Below, piece after piece: positions 8,040-14,634 of a stretch of DNA of 17,131 bases; the stretch's first letter is position 1; every line of letters starts with the position of its first letter. Below the pieces are notes generated by a model, which made no database searches, was not told where the DNA came from, and was given only the letters and a program-made list of their open reading frames with translations. Source of the stretch: Clostridia bacterium (GTDB lineage Bacteria > Bacillota > Clostridia > Clostridiales > Clostridiaceae); NCBI GenBank assembly GCA_009930125.1, contig RZYZ01000016.1, positions 1 to 17,131 on the forward strand, written 5' to 3'. Both the position numbers and the translations under genes were made by a program.

Positions 8040-9044
8040 TTATTTGGTATTGTTGCTTCGGCTCTTGATTATGGAATAAAGGCCGTTCTCTGTCAGTCTT
8101 CTGAAGTCGAATGCACTGTCTATGACACCTATTATGGATATCACGGATACAAGGCTGGAAAAGAGGATGAAGACAAGAATGACAATCCTGAACACCTTAG
8201 GATATTTAAGCTTTGTCTCCATATAGTAGCTGATCAGAGAAATACCTCCAACTGTTCCTGCTATGGTGAACAGATTGTTTCCCATCAGCATGATTCCTTC
8301 ACCCATGGGGACGCCGAAAGATACGAGCGCAATGCCCAGCATGGCAACAAGCAATGTGCCAAGTATGACGAATGCATTGGATTTGATTTCACTCAGTTTC
8401 GGTAAGGGCTTCACATGGATGCCAATCTTTCTGAAAACCACTTCTGAAATCTTATAGACAAAAGCAGCGGCAGTCAGAGAGTATAAGGCAAGCATCGTTG
8501 GAATGAAGGAAAGCATCATACGCACATCGATGGACTTGAACATTTCTATGGCCTCATTGCCTTCCATATCCATGCCCATAGCCTCATAGGATTTTATCAC
8601 CTCACTGATGGAAAGCTTCATATCCTCTACAAGGACAGCCGCATATTCCGTCATGGTGAGATTGCTGATCAGTTTCAGATCTACTGTCACCATGATGCTG
8701 ACACCGACGGCCACGGCAAGGGCTAAGACGATGAAGTTCATCAGTGGGCTTACATTCTTTTCAATCATGAAAATCAGTCCGGCACCCATAGCGAAGTTGA
8801 GCACGATCATGGTTGCCGCATAGATCGGATTGATCAGGATCGAGACCAGTACCAGCGTCACGAAAAAGCTGATAACTGTATTTAGCTTCCCGCCCTTATG
8901 ATAAATCAGTGCCACGATGATCGGTGCCACCGCCAGTGATATCGTACTGAAAAAGGGTAAGGTTCCAAGAAGCGAGAAGATCACGATAAGTGCCACCAGC
9001 AGTGCACTCGTGACTAGTTTCTTTGTATTGCTGTTGTTGTTCAT
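8040..9044 (-). CDS. DUF2232 multi-pass membrane protein (YybS-like)
   Basis: The 334-residue product has about eight hydrophobic segments and is an integral membrane protein. Its N-terminus (NTKKLVTSALLVALIVIFSLLGTLPFF) and position directly before gdpP and rplI fit the DUF2232/YybS family. That family resembles the membrane component of ECF-type transporters, but its role is unknown and I assign none. The loop around residues 130-180 is rich in acidic residues and Met. The frame also opens at an ATG at 9056 with no ribosome binding site. GGAG inside that codon region lies 6 nt before the ATG at 9044, which is preferred. It is the first gene of its operon. The next start, that of gdpP, lies 25 nt after its stop. 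Confidence 0.85.
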   Translation of the reverse strand: MNNNSNTKKLVTSALLVALIVIFSLLGTLPFFSTISLAVAPIIVALIYHKGGKLNTVISFFVTLVLVSILINPIYAATMIVLNFAMGAGLIFMIEKNVSPLMNFIVLALAVAVGVSIMVTVDLKLISNLTMTEYAAVLVEDMKLSISEVIKSYEAMGMDMEGNEAIEMFKSIDVRMMLSFIPTMLALYSLTAAAFVYKISEVVFRKIGIHVKPLPKLSEIKSNAFVILGTLLVAMLGIALVSFGVPMGEGIMLMGNNLFTIAGTVGGISLISYYMETKLKYPKVFRIVILVFILFSSLVSVISIIGVIDSAFDFRRLTENGLYSIIKSRSNNTK

Positions 9045-9091
9045 TTCTATCTCCATTTTCTGATTTATTCTGCAAAAGTTTTCATACCTAA

Positions 9092-9097
9092 ATTATA
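9092..9097 (-). promoter_or_regulatory. Candidate -10 element of the DUF2232-gdpP operon
   Basis: TATAAT on the minus strand lies about 47 bp upstream of the DUF2232 start in the AT-rich 188-bp gap after the rpsR terminator. No clear -35 is seen at 16-18 bp. A second possible pair, TTCATT with TAAAAT about 30 bp further upstream, is equally weak. The rest of the gap shows nothing else I can support. Confidence 0.35.
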
Positions 9098-9196
9098 GTA
9101 CATTTTACTTACGATTTTATCATATATGTTTACAATAATGAATGCAGGATTACCGGCACTCATTATCCTAAACACATCAACTAGCTTATAATATGC

Positions 9197-9226
9197 AAAA
9201 AACCGTGATCCCAAGGACCACGGTTT
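9197..9226 (-). terminator. Intrinsic terminator of rpsF-ssb-rpsR
   Basis: It starts 6 nt after the rpsR stop. In minus-strand RNA a 12-bp stem (AAACCGUGGUCC with GGAUCACGGUUU, one G-U pair) closes a 3-nt loop and is followed by an unbroken run of U. On the plus strand the G-U position becomes an A-C mismatch, so the element is designed for the minus strand. Confidence 0.9.
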
Positions 9227-9232
9227 AAATCA

Positions 9233-9478
9233 TTAATCTTGTGTGAAAGGAAGTAGTGCGATATTTCTTGATCTCTTGATTGATTCAGTTATTGTTCTCT
9301 GATGCTTAGCACATGCTCCTGAAATTCTTCTTGGTAAAATCTTACCTCTTTCAGTGATGAACTTTCTAAGCTTCGCAACATCCTTGTAATCTATAGATTC
9401 AACTTTATCTACACATAAAGAACAAACTTTTCTTCTTGCTCTTCTTCCTCTAGGATTTCTTTTGAAATCTCTGCTCAT
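9233..9478 (-). CDS. rpsR: 30S ribosomal protein S18, zinc-binding (C+) form
   Basis: S18 binds with S6 to the central domain of 16S rRNA in the small-subunit platform. The 81-residue product shows the family core IDYKDVAKLRKFITERGKIL followed by PRRISG. It retains four potential zinc ligands, Cys19-x2-Cys22 and Cys56-x2-His59. It is thus the cysteine-containing (C+) type, whereas the Bacillus S18 I recall has lost these residues. The ATG (9476-9478) follows AAGGAGG by 7 nt. It is the last gene of the rpsF-ssb-rpsR operon, 24 nt after ssb and just before a strong terminator. Confidence 0.98.
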   Translation of the reverse strand: MSRDFKRNPRGRRARRKVCSLCVDKVESIDYKDVAKLRKFITERGKILPRRISGACAKHQRTITESIKRSRNIALLPFTQD

Positions 9479-9502
9479 GGTTTTCCCTCCTTACCTATTC
9501 GT

Positions 9503-9937
9503 TTAGAATGGAATATCTCCGTCATCAATCGGTGTCATGTCATCGAATGATGCGCCATACCCCTGGTTGTTGTCGTTACCTGAATATCCGCTGTTATTGT
9601 CCTGGTTCCTATTGTTGCTGTTTCCCCATTCCAAAAACTGGACTTCTTCTGCAACGACTTCAGTAACATACCTTCTGCCACCGTCTTTAGCTTCATAAGA
9701 TCTGGTCTGAATTCTTCCTGAAACACCCATAAGTCTTCCTTTTGCCATATACTGGGCAGTGGATTCCGCTGATTTACCCCAGATTACTACTGGAATAAAG
9801 TCTGCTTCTCTCTGGTTGTCCTTGGAGAATCTTCTGTCAACAGCCAATGTAATTGTTGTAACTGCAGTTCCCGATCCAGGAGTGTATTTCAGTTCCGGAT
9901 CTTTCGTTAATCTACCAATTAAAACTACTTTGTTCAT
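9503..9937 (-). CDS. ssb: Single-stranded DNA-binding protein
   Basis: SSB coats single-stranded DNA in replication, repair and recombination, and recruits partners through its C-terminal tip. The 144-residue product has the OB fold at about 1-104 (MNKVVLIGRLTKDPELKYTP, then FIPVVIWGKSAE and GRLMGVSGRIQTRSYE). A disordered Asn/Gly/Gln-rich linker follows (about 105-135), then the acidic tip DDGDIPF, which matches the partner-binding consensus. The ATG (9935-9937) follows an AAGGATGGTG Shine-Dalgarno that begins at the rpsF stop. It lies 13 nt after rpsF. Placement between rpsF and rpsR is conserved in Firmicutes and identifies this as the main replicative SSB. Confidence 0.98.
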   Translation of the reverse strand: MNKVVLIGRLTKDPELKYTPGSGTAVTTITLAVDRRFSKDNQREADFIPVVIWGKSAESTAQYMAKGRLMGVSGRIQTRSYEAKDGGRRYVTEVVAEEVQFLEWGNSNNRNQDNNSGYSGNDNNQGYGASFDDMTPIDDGDIPF

Positions 9938-9950
9938 TGCTGCACCATCC

Positions 9951-10241
9951 TTACTTATCTAATTTAACAATGATATGTCTGATTATACCGTCGGTAATTC
10001 TGAATATTCTGTCTAACTCTTTTGGTAATTCTGGTTCTGCCTGGAAGTTAAATAGAACGTAGATACCTTCATTAACTTTGTCGATTTCGTAAGCAAGTCT
10101 TCTCTTGCCCCAAAGATCAACGTTATCAATGATACCACCTTCTGTTTCAATTACACCCTTGAACTTATCTACAGCAGTCTTCACTGCCTCCTCGTCAAAT
10201 GATGGATGTAGTATGAAAATAGTTTCATAGTTTCTCATCAT
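9951..10241 (-). CDS. rpsF: 30S ribosomal protein S6
   Basis: S6 pairs with S18 in the platform of the small subunit. The 96-residue product carries the S6 fold signatures: MMRNYETIFILHPSFDEEA at the start, LWGKRRLAYEIDK with EGIYVLFNF in the middle, and LDRIFRITDGIIRHIIVK at the end. Length is typical for Firmicutes. Two consecutive ATG codons (10239-10241 and 10236-10238) follow a very strong GGAGGAGGTGA, and either may be used. The gene heads rpsF-ssb-rpsR and has a structured leader just upstream that probably mediates autoregulation by S6 and S18. Confidence 0.98.
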   Translation of the reverse strand: MMRNYETIFILHPSFDEEAVKTAVDKFKGVIETEGGIIDNVDLWGKRRLAYEIDKVNEGIYVLFNFQAEPELPKELDRIFRITDGIIRHIIVKLDK

Positions 10242-10243
10242 GT

Positions 10244-10286
10244 CACCTCCTCCCCCCGGACTAAGGCCATGATTTTCATGGCGGGG
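10244..10286 (-). promoter_or_regulatory. Probable S6:S18-binding leader RNA of the rpsF operon
   Basis: In minus-strand RNA an outer CCCC (10286-10283) can pair with GGGG (within 10257-10252). It encloses a 7-bp hairpin GCCAUGA-AAA-UCAUGGC (10282-10266) and an unpaired 3' strand CUUAGUCC that ends in a CCG at 10259-10257. A hairpin on a short outer stem with a bulged CCG is the known S6:S18 autoregulatory motif of bacterial rpsF leaders, which mimics the 16S rRNA site. The outer stem ends at the Shine-Dalgarno, so complex binding could block translation. The fold was found by eye, not computed. Confidence 0.7.
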
Positions 10287-10299
10287 ATTACATCAGTAA

Positions 10300-10329
10300 A
10301 TTTTATCACTTATAGCTACATTATGCAAA
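10300..10329 (-). promoter_or_regulatory. Candidate promoter of rpsF-ssb-rpsR
   Basis: On the minus strand a TTTGCA -35 (10324-10329, 4 of 6) and a TAAAAT -10 (10300-10305) are 18 bp apart. The -10 is preceded by TGA, forming an extended -10. It lies immediately after the DUF951 stop, and transcription would start just upstream of the leader hairpin. No hairpin separates it from DUF951, so read-through from that operon is also possible. Confidence 0.6.
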
Positions 10330-10331
10330 CA

Positions 10332-10520
10332 TTATTTTTTCTCAATCACTTTTTTTGCATCTTTTTCAAATTTATTGCGGGGCAGCATCACAATCCGATC
10401 GCACCCCTGACATTTAATTTTAATATCTGCACCCAATCTGGTGACTTCCCATAAATAACTTCCGCATGGATGCTGCTTTTTCATCTGAACGATGGTGCCG
10501 ATCTCATACTCTTTAATCAC
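10332..10520 (-). CDS. DUF951 family small CxxC protein
   Basis: This 62-residue protein matches the DUF951 pattern: a basic N-terminus, HPCGSYLWEVTRLGADIKIK, then CQGCDRIVMLPR. His17, Cys19, Cys37 and Cys40 could form a small metal site, most likely zinc, which is inference. The biochemical role is unknown. Relatives in Firmicutes lie near the chromosome origin close to rpsF-ssb-rpsR, as here. The start is GTG (10518-10520), overlapping the DUF3343 stop as GTGA. Its AAGGAG (10532-10537) is 11 nt upstream, rather far, and coupling to the upstream gene may help initiation. No other in-frame start fits. Confidence 0.88.
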   Translation of the reverse strand: MIKEYEIGTIVQMKKQHPCGSYLWEVTRLGADIKIKCQGCDRIVMLPRNKFEKDAKKVIEKK

Positions 10521-10774
10521 GCTATTTCATGCTCCTTAATTTTAATGATGCTCATCTTTGTGATCTTATACAGTGCCTTATACACTGCTCCGGACTCGAT
10601 CATCTTCTCAACCGCTTCCAGCTCCATCTCGGTGAACCTCAGACTGATCCCACAGCTCCCTAATATTTGTGGAGGCGTTGGATATACTGCGTGTGCTATC
10701 TTTCTTTGCTTAAACTCCTCTTCACCCTTGAGCGCATCTGAAGTGTTCTTGTAAACCAGTAAGTAAAAATCCAT
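10517..10774 (-). CDS. DUF3343 protein, putative Se/S carrier-like
   Basis: The 85-residue product shows the DUF3343 pattern: a beta-strand start (MDFYLLVYKNTSDALKGEE), then YPTPPQILGSCGISLRF with an invariant-looking Cys41, and a C-terminal helix region. The family is annotated as a putative selenium/sulfur carrier because it often neighbours selenium-metabolism genes or cysteine desulfurases. Consistent with that, a class V aminotransferase gene starts 187 bp away on the opposite strand. The start ATG (10772-10774) follows GGAGG by 7 nt. It forms a two-gene operon with DUF951, overlapping by 4 nt. The carrier function is inferred from family context and is not shown by the sequence alone. 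Confidence 0.88.
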   Translation of the reverse strand: MDFYLLVYKNTSDALKGEEEFKQRKIAHAVYPTPPQILGSCGISLRFTEMELEAVEKMIESGAVYKALYKITKMSIIKIKEHEIA

Positions 10775-10820
10775 ATCTATCCTCCGTTAAGTCAGTTTCT
10801 GATTATATTCTATCCATCAT

Positions 10821-10850
10821 ATTATACACGAATACATCTGTTTTTATCCA
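10821..10850 (-). promoter_or_regulatory. Candidate promoter of DUF3343-DUF951
   Basis: A consensus TATAAT (10821-10826) on the minus strand has TGGATA (10845-10850, 4 of 6) 18 bp upstream. Another TATAAT (10802-10807) lacks a usable -35. On the opposite strand a TATAAT at 10926-10931 may serve the aminotransferase gene, but its -35 is poor. Confidence 0.45.
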
Positions 10851-10961
10851 CCTTGCCGAATTCAGAATATATCAACAAAAAGACAATTTTTTCATATTAT
10901 GCATACCATTGAGTGAACTATGGCTTATAATTATTTATAAGAAGAAAATGGAGATAAGAAT

Positions 10962-12125
10962 ATGATTTATTTTGATAACGCATCAACCAGTTACCGCAAA
11001 CCCCAACGTATATACGATGCTGTTTATAATACAATGATAAATGGTGCAGGCAATTCAGGAAGAGGTGCCAATAGCGTTTCCATGGCTGCCGGTAGAATTC
11101 TACATGATTGCAGAACTGAACTTAGCCTGCTTTTTCACTACGACAAACCCGAAAACATCATTCTGAAATCATCTGTAACGGAAGCTCTCAATACCATACT
11201 GCTGGGCTTACTGAAATCTGGTGATCACGTGATTACCTCTGTGATGGAACATAATTCTGTCCTGCGCCCCCTCGAAAAGCTACGAAAGGATGGAATCATC
11301 ACTTATGACCTGCTCCCTTGCGACGAAAACGGAGAAATTCTCCTGGATTCACTGTCAGATCTTGAAAAGCTGAACACAAAAGCAATCATCTTAAGCCACG
11401 TCTCCAATCTGACTGGAACCATACAGCCTGTAAATCGCATCAGAGAAAGGCTTCGTAATAAGGACATCTACATTATAATAGATGCTGCACAAAGTGCGGG
11501 CTATATAAAGGTAGACATGGAATCGCTGAAAGTGGATGCAATAGCCTTTACAGGTCACAAAGGACTGCTGGGTCCACAAGGTACAGGCGGATTCATCATA
11601 TCAGATCGTATGAATCAGGACATGAGTCCTGTTTTCACTGGTGGTACCGGATCTGACTCCCTCAGTCTGGATCAGCCCCTGTTTCTTCCTGATAAGTTCG
11701 AATCAGGAACCCAGAACATACCCGGAATCGCAGGACTGCTGGAAGGTGTCAAGTTCATAAAAGAACGAGAGATAAACCGGATTATTAAAGAACACGTGTT
11801 CTTATCGGAGTATTTTCTTCATCATCTGGATATTCTTGATGGCATAGCACTTATGGGAAAGCGTACCCCTTCTGGACGCATCCCCAATTTCTCTCTTACT
11901 TTCAAGAATATGGATTGCTCTGAAGCTGCATTCATTCTGGAAAGCAGATTCAACATCATCAGCCGATCCGGATATCATTGTGCTCCTCTTGCTCATAAAG
12001 CTCTAGGAACGGGCGATACTGGCAGTCTTCGAATCAGTTTCGGGCATTTTACCACAGTCCAGGAAATCGATCAGTTGCTGATCGGTCTGAAATATATCAG
12101 TGAGGTGAATCATGGGGGATTATAG
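10962..12125 (+). CDS. Class V aminotransferase, cysteine desulfurase-like (EF2568-type subfamily)
   Basis: This PLP-dependent enzyme of 387 residues probably removes sulfur from cysteine or selenium from selenocysteine. Motifs seen are MIYFDNAST at the N-terminus, EHNSV with His97 stacking on PLP, DAAQSAG with Asp174 and Gln177, GHKGLLGPQGTGG with the Schiff-base Lys200, ESGTQN (about 247-252), and RSGYHCAP with Cys340 at the position of the SufS persulfide cysteine. The short N-terminus starting at MIY-DNA matches the subfamily described around Enterococcus EF2568, linked to selenium-dependent hydroxylase loci, not housekeeping IscS or SufS. Substrate is unproven. GGAG lies 8 nt before the ATG. 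It overlaps the downstream permease gene by 14 nt and is divergent from DUF3343. No iscU or suf genes are adjacent. Confidence 0.9.
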   Translation: MIYFDNASTSYRKPQRIYDAVYNTMINGAGNSGRGANSVSMAAGRILHDCRTELSLLFHYDKPENIILKSSVTEALNTILLGLLKSGDHVITSVMEHNSVLRPLEKLRKDGIITYDLLPCDENGEILLDSLSDLEKLNTKAIILSHVSNLTGTIQPVNRIRERLRNKDIYIIIDAAQSAGYIKVDMESLKVDAIAFTGHKGLLGPQGTGGFIISDRMNQDMSPVFTGGTGSDSLSLDQPLFLPDKFESGTQNIPGIAGLLEGVKFIKEREINRIIKEHVFLSEYFLHHLDILDGIALMGKRTPSGRIPNFSLTFKNMDCSEAAFILESRFNIISRSGYHCAPLAHKALGTGDTGSLRISFGHFTTVQEIDQLLIGLKYISEVNHGGL

Positions 12126-13218
12126 AGAATCTTATATAAGGAAGTACGACAAGATCCTCATCTATCTTGTCGTCTATACCATCACATTCTTCGCATTTGT
12201 CAAAACACTTCCTTACACAGTTCCATTTGTGCTGGCTTTTATTGTTGCTGCCATTGTCAGTCCAGTTGTGAAAAAACTGATTTCATGGACCAGCAACCAG
12301 ATTCATCAGAATCTGCTGATTCTGGCAACGCTGCTGACTTTTTACGGAATCATTGGAACTCTTGTTACAGCACTTACTATCCGTCTGGTGAATCAGTCAG
12401 CTCTGCTGGTCGTCAATGGGGTGAACTATATCAATGAGAATTACGATGCCATTGTAAGATGGTTTCAGAATCAGTATGACTGGCTGGCATCCAACATACA
12501 AAGCCTGGATCCGGCAATCATTGAATCTGGCAGCGAAATGCTCAGTTCTACGCTTAACTCTTTGAAAGATGTTGTAATTTCCATGGGACGAGCTGTTGGT
12601 GGTTTTGCAATTGATACGATTGCAGGTCTGCCCACATTAATGCTGATCATCATATTCACTGTAGTCTGTTCCTTCTTCTTTACAAAGAAATTCATCAACG
12701 ATCCCGGTTTCATATACAATTATCTGCCTACTTCTGATACACAGGAGAACCGTGTACGGAACATCATCACTGAAGGAAAGAACATGGTGGTACGATATAG
12801 CCTTTCCTATCTTCTGATCATCATGATTACCGGTGTCATTTCCATGATCGGTTATCTGATACTTGGCATTCCGTATGCTCTGATTCTTGGCCTTGTAACC
12901 GCCTTTCTTGATCTGCTTCCTGTATTAGGTGTATCAGCTGCCTATATACCACTGGCCATCTATTATTTCACTCAGGGGAATATGACCATTCCGATTGGGC
13001 TGGGTATCCTATGGGTCATTGTGGCTGTTGGCAGAAATATATGGGAGCCTAGAATTCTATCTTCCAGCCTGAACATCAATCCGATCATTACGATCATGGC
13101 GATCTTCATTGGACTGAAACTTGCCGGAATCATCGGTATGTTCTTTCTCATCTTCATGGCTGTCGGATTTAAAGTCCTGCAGACGGTTGGCGTGCTGGAC
13201 AGATTCAATCAGAAATAA
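12112..13218 (+). CDS. AI-2E family (UPF0118) membrane transporter
   Basis: The 368-residue protein has about seven to eight hydrophobic segments: two near the N-terminus (about 15-55), one at about 68-90, one at about 165-190, and the rest after 225. A large soluble segment (about 95-160) lies between. ALILGLVTAFLDLLPVLG and the late KLAGIIGMFFLIFMAVGFK region are typical of the AI-2E family. Members include proposed autoinducer exporters, Na+/H+ antiporters and the sporulation protein YtvI. The sequence does not decide which, though a YtvI-like role is possible in a spore-forming lineage. The ATG (12112) lies inside the aminotransferase gene and is preceded by GAGGTG, so the two genes are probably translationally coupled. 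It ends at the shared terminator facing DUF4446. Confidence 0.9.
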   Translation: MGDYRESYIRKYDKILIYLVVYTITFFAFVKTLPYTVPFVLAFIVAAIVSPVVKKLISWTSNQIHQNLLILATLLTFYGIIGTLVTALTIRLVNQSALLVVNGVNYINENYDAIVRWFQNQYDWLASNIQSLDPAIIESGSEMLSSTLNSLKDVVISMGRAVGGFAIDTIAGLPTLMLIIIFTVVCSFFFTKKFINDPGFIYNYLPTSDTQENRVRNIITEGKNMVVRYSLSYLLIIMITGVISMIGYLILGIPYALILGLVTAFLDLLPVLGVSAAYIPLAIYYFTQGNMTIPIGLGILWVIVAVGRNIWEPRILSSSLNINPIITIMAIFIGLKLAGIIGMFFLIFMAVGFKVLQTVGVLDRFNQK

Positions 13219-13231
13219 TCTGCATTTCAAT

Positions 13232-13274
13232 AAAAAAAGTGTCAGTTACGTGAAACATAACTGACACTTTTTTT
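13232..13274. terminator. Bidirectional intrinsic terminator between the AI-2E gene and DUF4446
   Basis: A perfect 17-bp inverted repeat (arms 13232-13248 and 13258-13274) has a 9-nt loop, CGTGAAACA. The arms start with A7 and end with T7, so it works on both strands. It begins 13 nt after the AI-2E stop, and its last base is the final base of the DUF4446 stop codon. The loop carries the right half of a parS site. Confidence 0.93.
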
Positions 13275-13786
13275 CACTTCTTTTCCAGACCAAGAGCCTT
13301 ATTCATCGCATAATTCTCTTCTTCTGATAATGCATATTTTGATGTACCTTTACTGATGGGCTTCGCATAGGACGTACTCATGTTTCGTCCGAAAATGCTC
13401 GTAATCACGACACCGTCGTTCTTATTGTCCAGCATGGCCACACTGTAGCTTAAATCACTGCCCACATCATCGAAAGCCTTATATCGTACAACGCCTACTT
13501 TCTGAATGCAGTGATTGATCTGATTACTGAGCAGTTTAATTTCCTCTACTGCTAGCTTCGTGTCCACATATGAAGTATCTACTTTACGCTGGTAGGACCT
13601 GATCATGTCTTCCAGAGAACCCTTATCGGCATCTTTCATCATGAGATCGTACCTTTTTTTCATCTTTCTGTTTGAAATCAGCAGTGATACTGATAGGAAA
13701 AACATTATGATAAATACAGTGACCATGATCAGTATAATGATCGGTAAATTGGCAGTAATATATGTCGCTACTATATTGTAATCCAT
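13274..13786 (-). CDS. DUF4446 membrane-anchored protein
   Basis: The 170-residue product has one N-terminal membrane helix (about 14-38: IIILIMVTVFIIMFFLSVSLL), a charged helical region that may form a coiled coil (about 40-95), and a C-terminal domain. That domain carries the family signature VVRYKAFDDVGSDLSYSVAMLD, then GVVITSIFGR, and YALSEEE near the end. This is the DUF4446 family, whose function is unknown. In Clostridia it is commonly found next to parB. Here it follows parB by 8 nt and is the last gene of the parA-parB unit. I infer co-expression with chromosome segregation genes but assign no function. Confidence 0.88.
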   Translation of the reverse strand: MDYNIVATYITANLPIIILIMVTVFIIMFFLSVSLLISNRKMKKRYDLMMKDADKGSLEDMIRSYQRKVDTSYVDTKLAVEEIKLLSNQINHCIQKVGVVRYKAFDDVGSDLSYSVAMLDNKNDGVVITSIFGRNMSTSYAKPISKGTSKYALSEEENYAMNKALGLEKK

Positions 13787-13794
13787 TTTAACAC

Positions 13795-14634
13795 CTATTC
13801 TTCTAGTTTCAGATGCTCTAAAATTCTGTTCAGATCATCCATACTATAATATTCAATTTCTATTCTTCCTTTGTTCTTGGCTTTCGGCTTCAACGATACT
13901 TTTGTTCCGATGGTTTTCGCCAGTCGTTTTTCGACGTCCTTGAAATAGGGATCCAGTCTGATCTTTCTTGCCACAGGTTTCACTTTGTAGTAGTTCGCTG
14001 CCAGATTCTCCGTTTCTCTTACATTAAGATTTTCATCGACAACTCTCTGTGCCAGCTTGTACTGATCTTCCTTCTCTTCTATAGCAAGTATAGCTCTGCC
14101 ATGGCCTTCAGATAGTATTTCTTCTATCAGAAATTCCTGTACCCGGTCGTCCAGATTGACTAACCTCATGGTATTGCTTATGCTGGTTCTGGATTTTCCG
14201 ATCTTTCTGGAAAGCTCTTCCTGAGTGAGATCAAAATCGCCAAGTAGCCTTTTGTAGGCGTTTGCTTCTTCAATCGGATTCAGATCCTGTCTCTGAATGT
14301 TTTCGATCAGCGAAATCTCCAGTACTGCTGATTCCGTTATATCCATAATGATAACAGGTACTTCTTTGAGATTCGCTTGTTTGGCTGCTCTCCATCGTCT
14401 TTCACCAGCCACGATACTGTAATCCTCTTTCTCTTTCTGCACAATAATCGGTTGAATCATGCCATGCTCTTTGATGGATTCTGCCAGCATCGCTATTTTC
14501 TCTTCATCAAAGTACTTTCTTGGCTGCTTCTTATTCGGTTTGATCTTGTTGATGTCAAGAACCCCAATATTTTCTTCATCTTCAGGTATCAGTTTATCCA
14601 ATCCTTTACCCAATCCAAATTTCTTAGCCATCAT
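13795..14634 (-). CDS. parB: Chromosome-partitioning protein ParB (Spo0J)
   Basis: ParB binds parS, loads as a CTP-dependent sliding clamp, spreads along DNA, recruits SMC and stimulates ParA. In spore formers the homologue is Spo0J. The 279-residue product begins GLGKGLDKLIPE. Its CTP-binding motifs are GERRWRA (77-83) and ENIQRQ (111-116). The helix-turn-helix for parS is at about 136-158 (LTQEELSRKIGKSRTSIS), and a C-terminal dimerisation domain follows after about 226. All key motifs are intact and the length matches Spo0J. MM at the start gives two possible ATG codons (14634 and 14631). GGGAGGTAG upstream overlaps the parA stop, so translation is coupled. The upstream gap holds the parS sites it should bind. 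Confidence 0.98.
   Translation of the reverse strand: MMAKKFGLGKGLDKLIPEDEENIGVLDINKIKPNKKQPRKYFDEEKIAMLAESIKEHGMIQPIIVQKEKEDYSIVAGERRWRAAKQANLKEVPVIIMDITESAVLEISLIENIQRQDLNPIEEANAYKRLLGDFDLTQEELSRKIGKSRTSISNTMRLVNLDDRVQEFLIEEILSEGHGRAILAIEEKEDQYKLAQRVVDENLNVRETENLAANYYKVKPVARKIRLDPYFKDVEKRLAKTIGTKVSLKPKAKNKGRIEIEYYSMDDLNRILEHLKLEE

Noticed and set aside
10903..10931. TATAAT at 10926-10931 as the promoter of the aminotransferase gene.
   Set aside because: The -10 is good, but the -35 at 16-18 bp matches three bases at most, so it is mentioned only with the divergent promoter.
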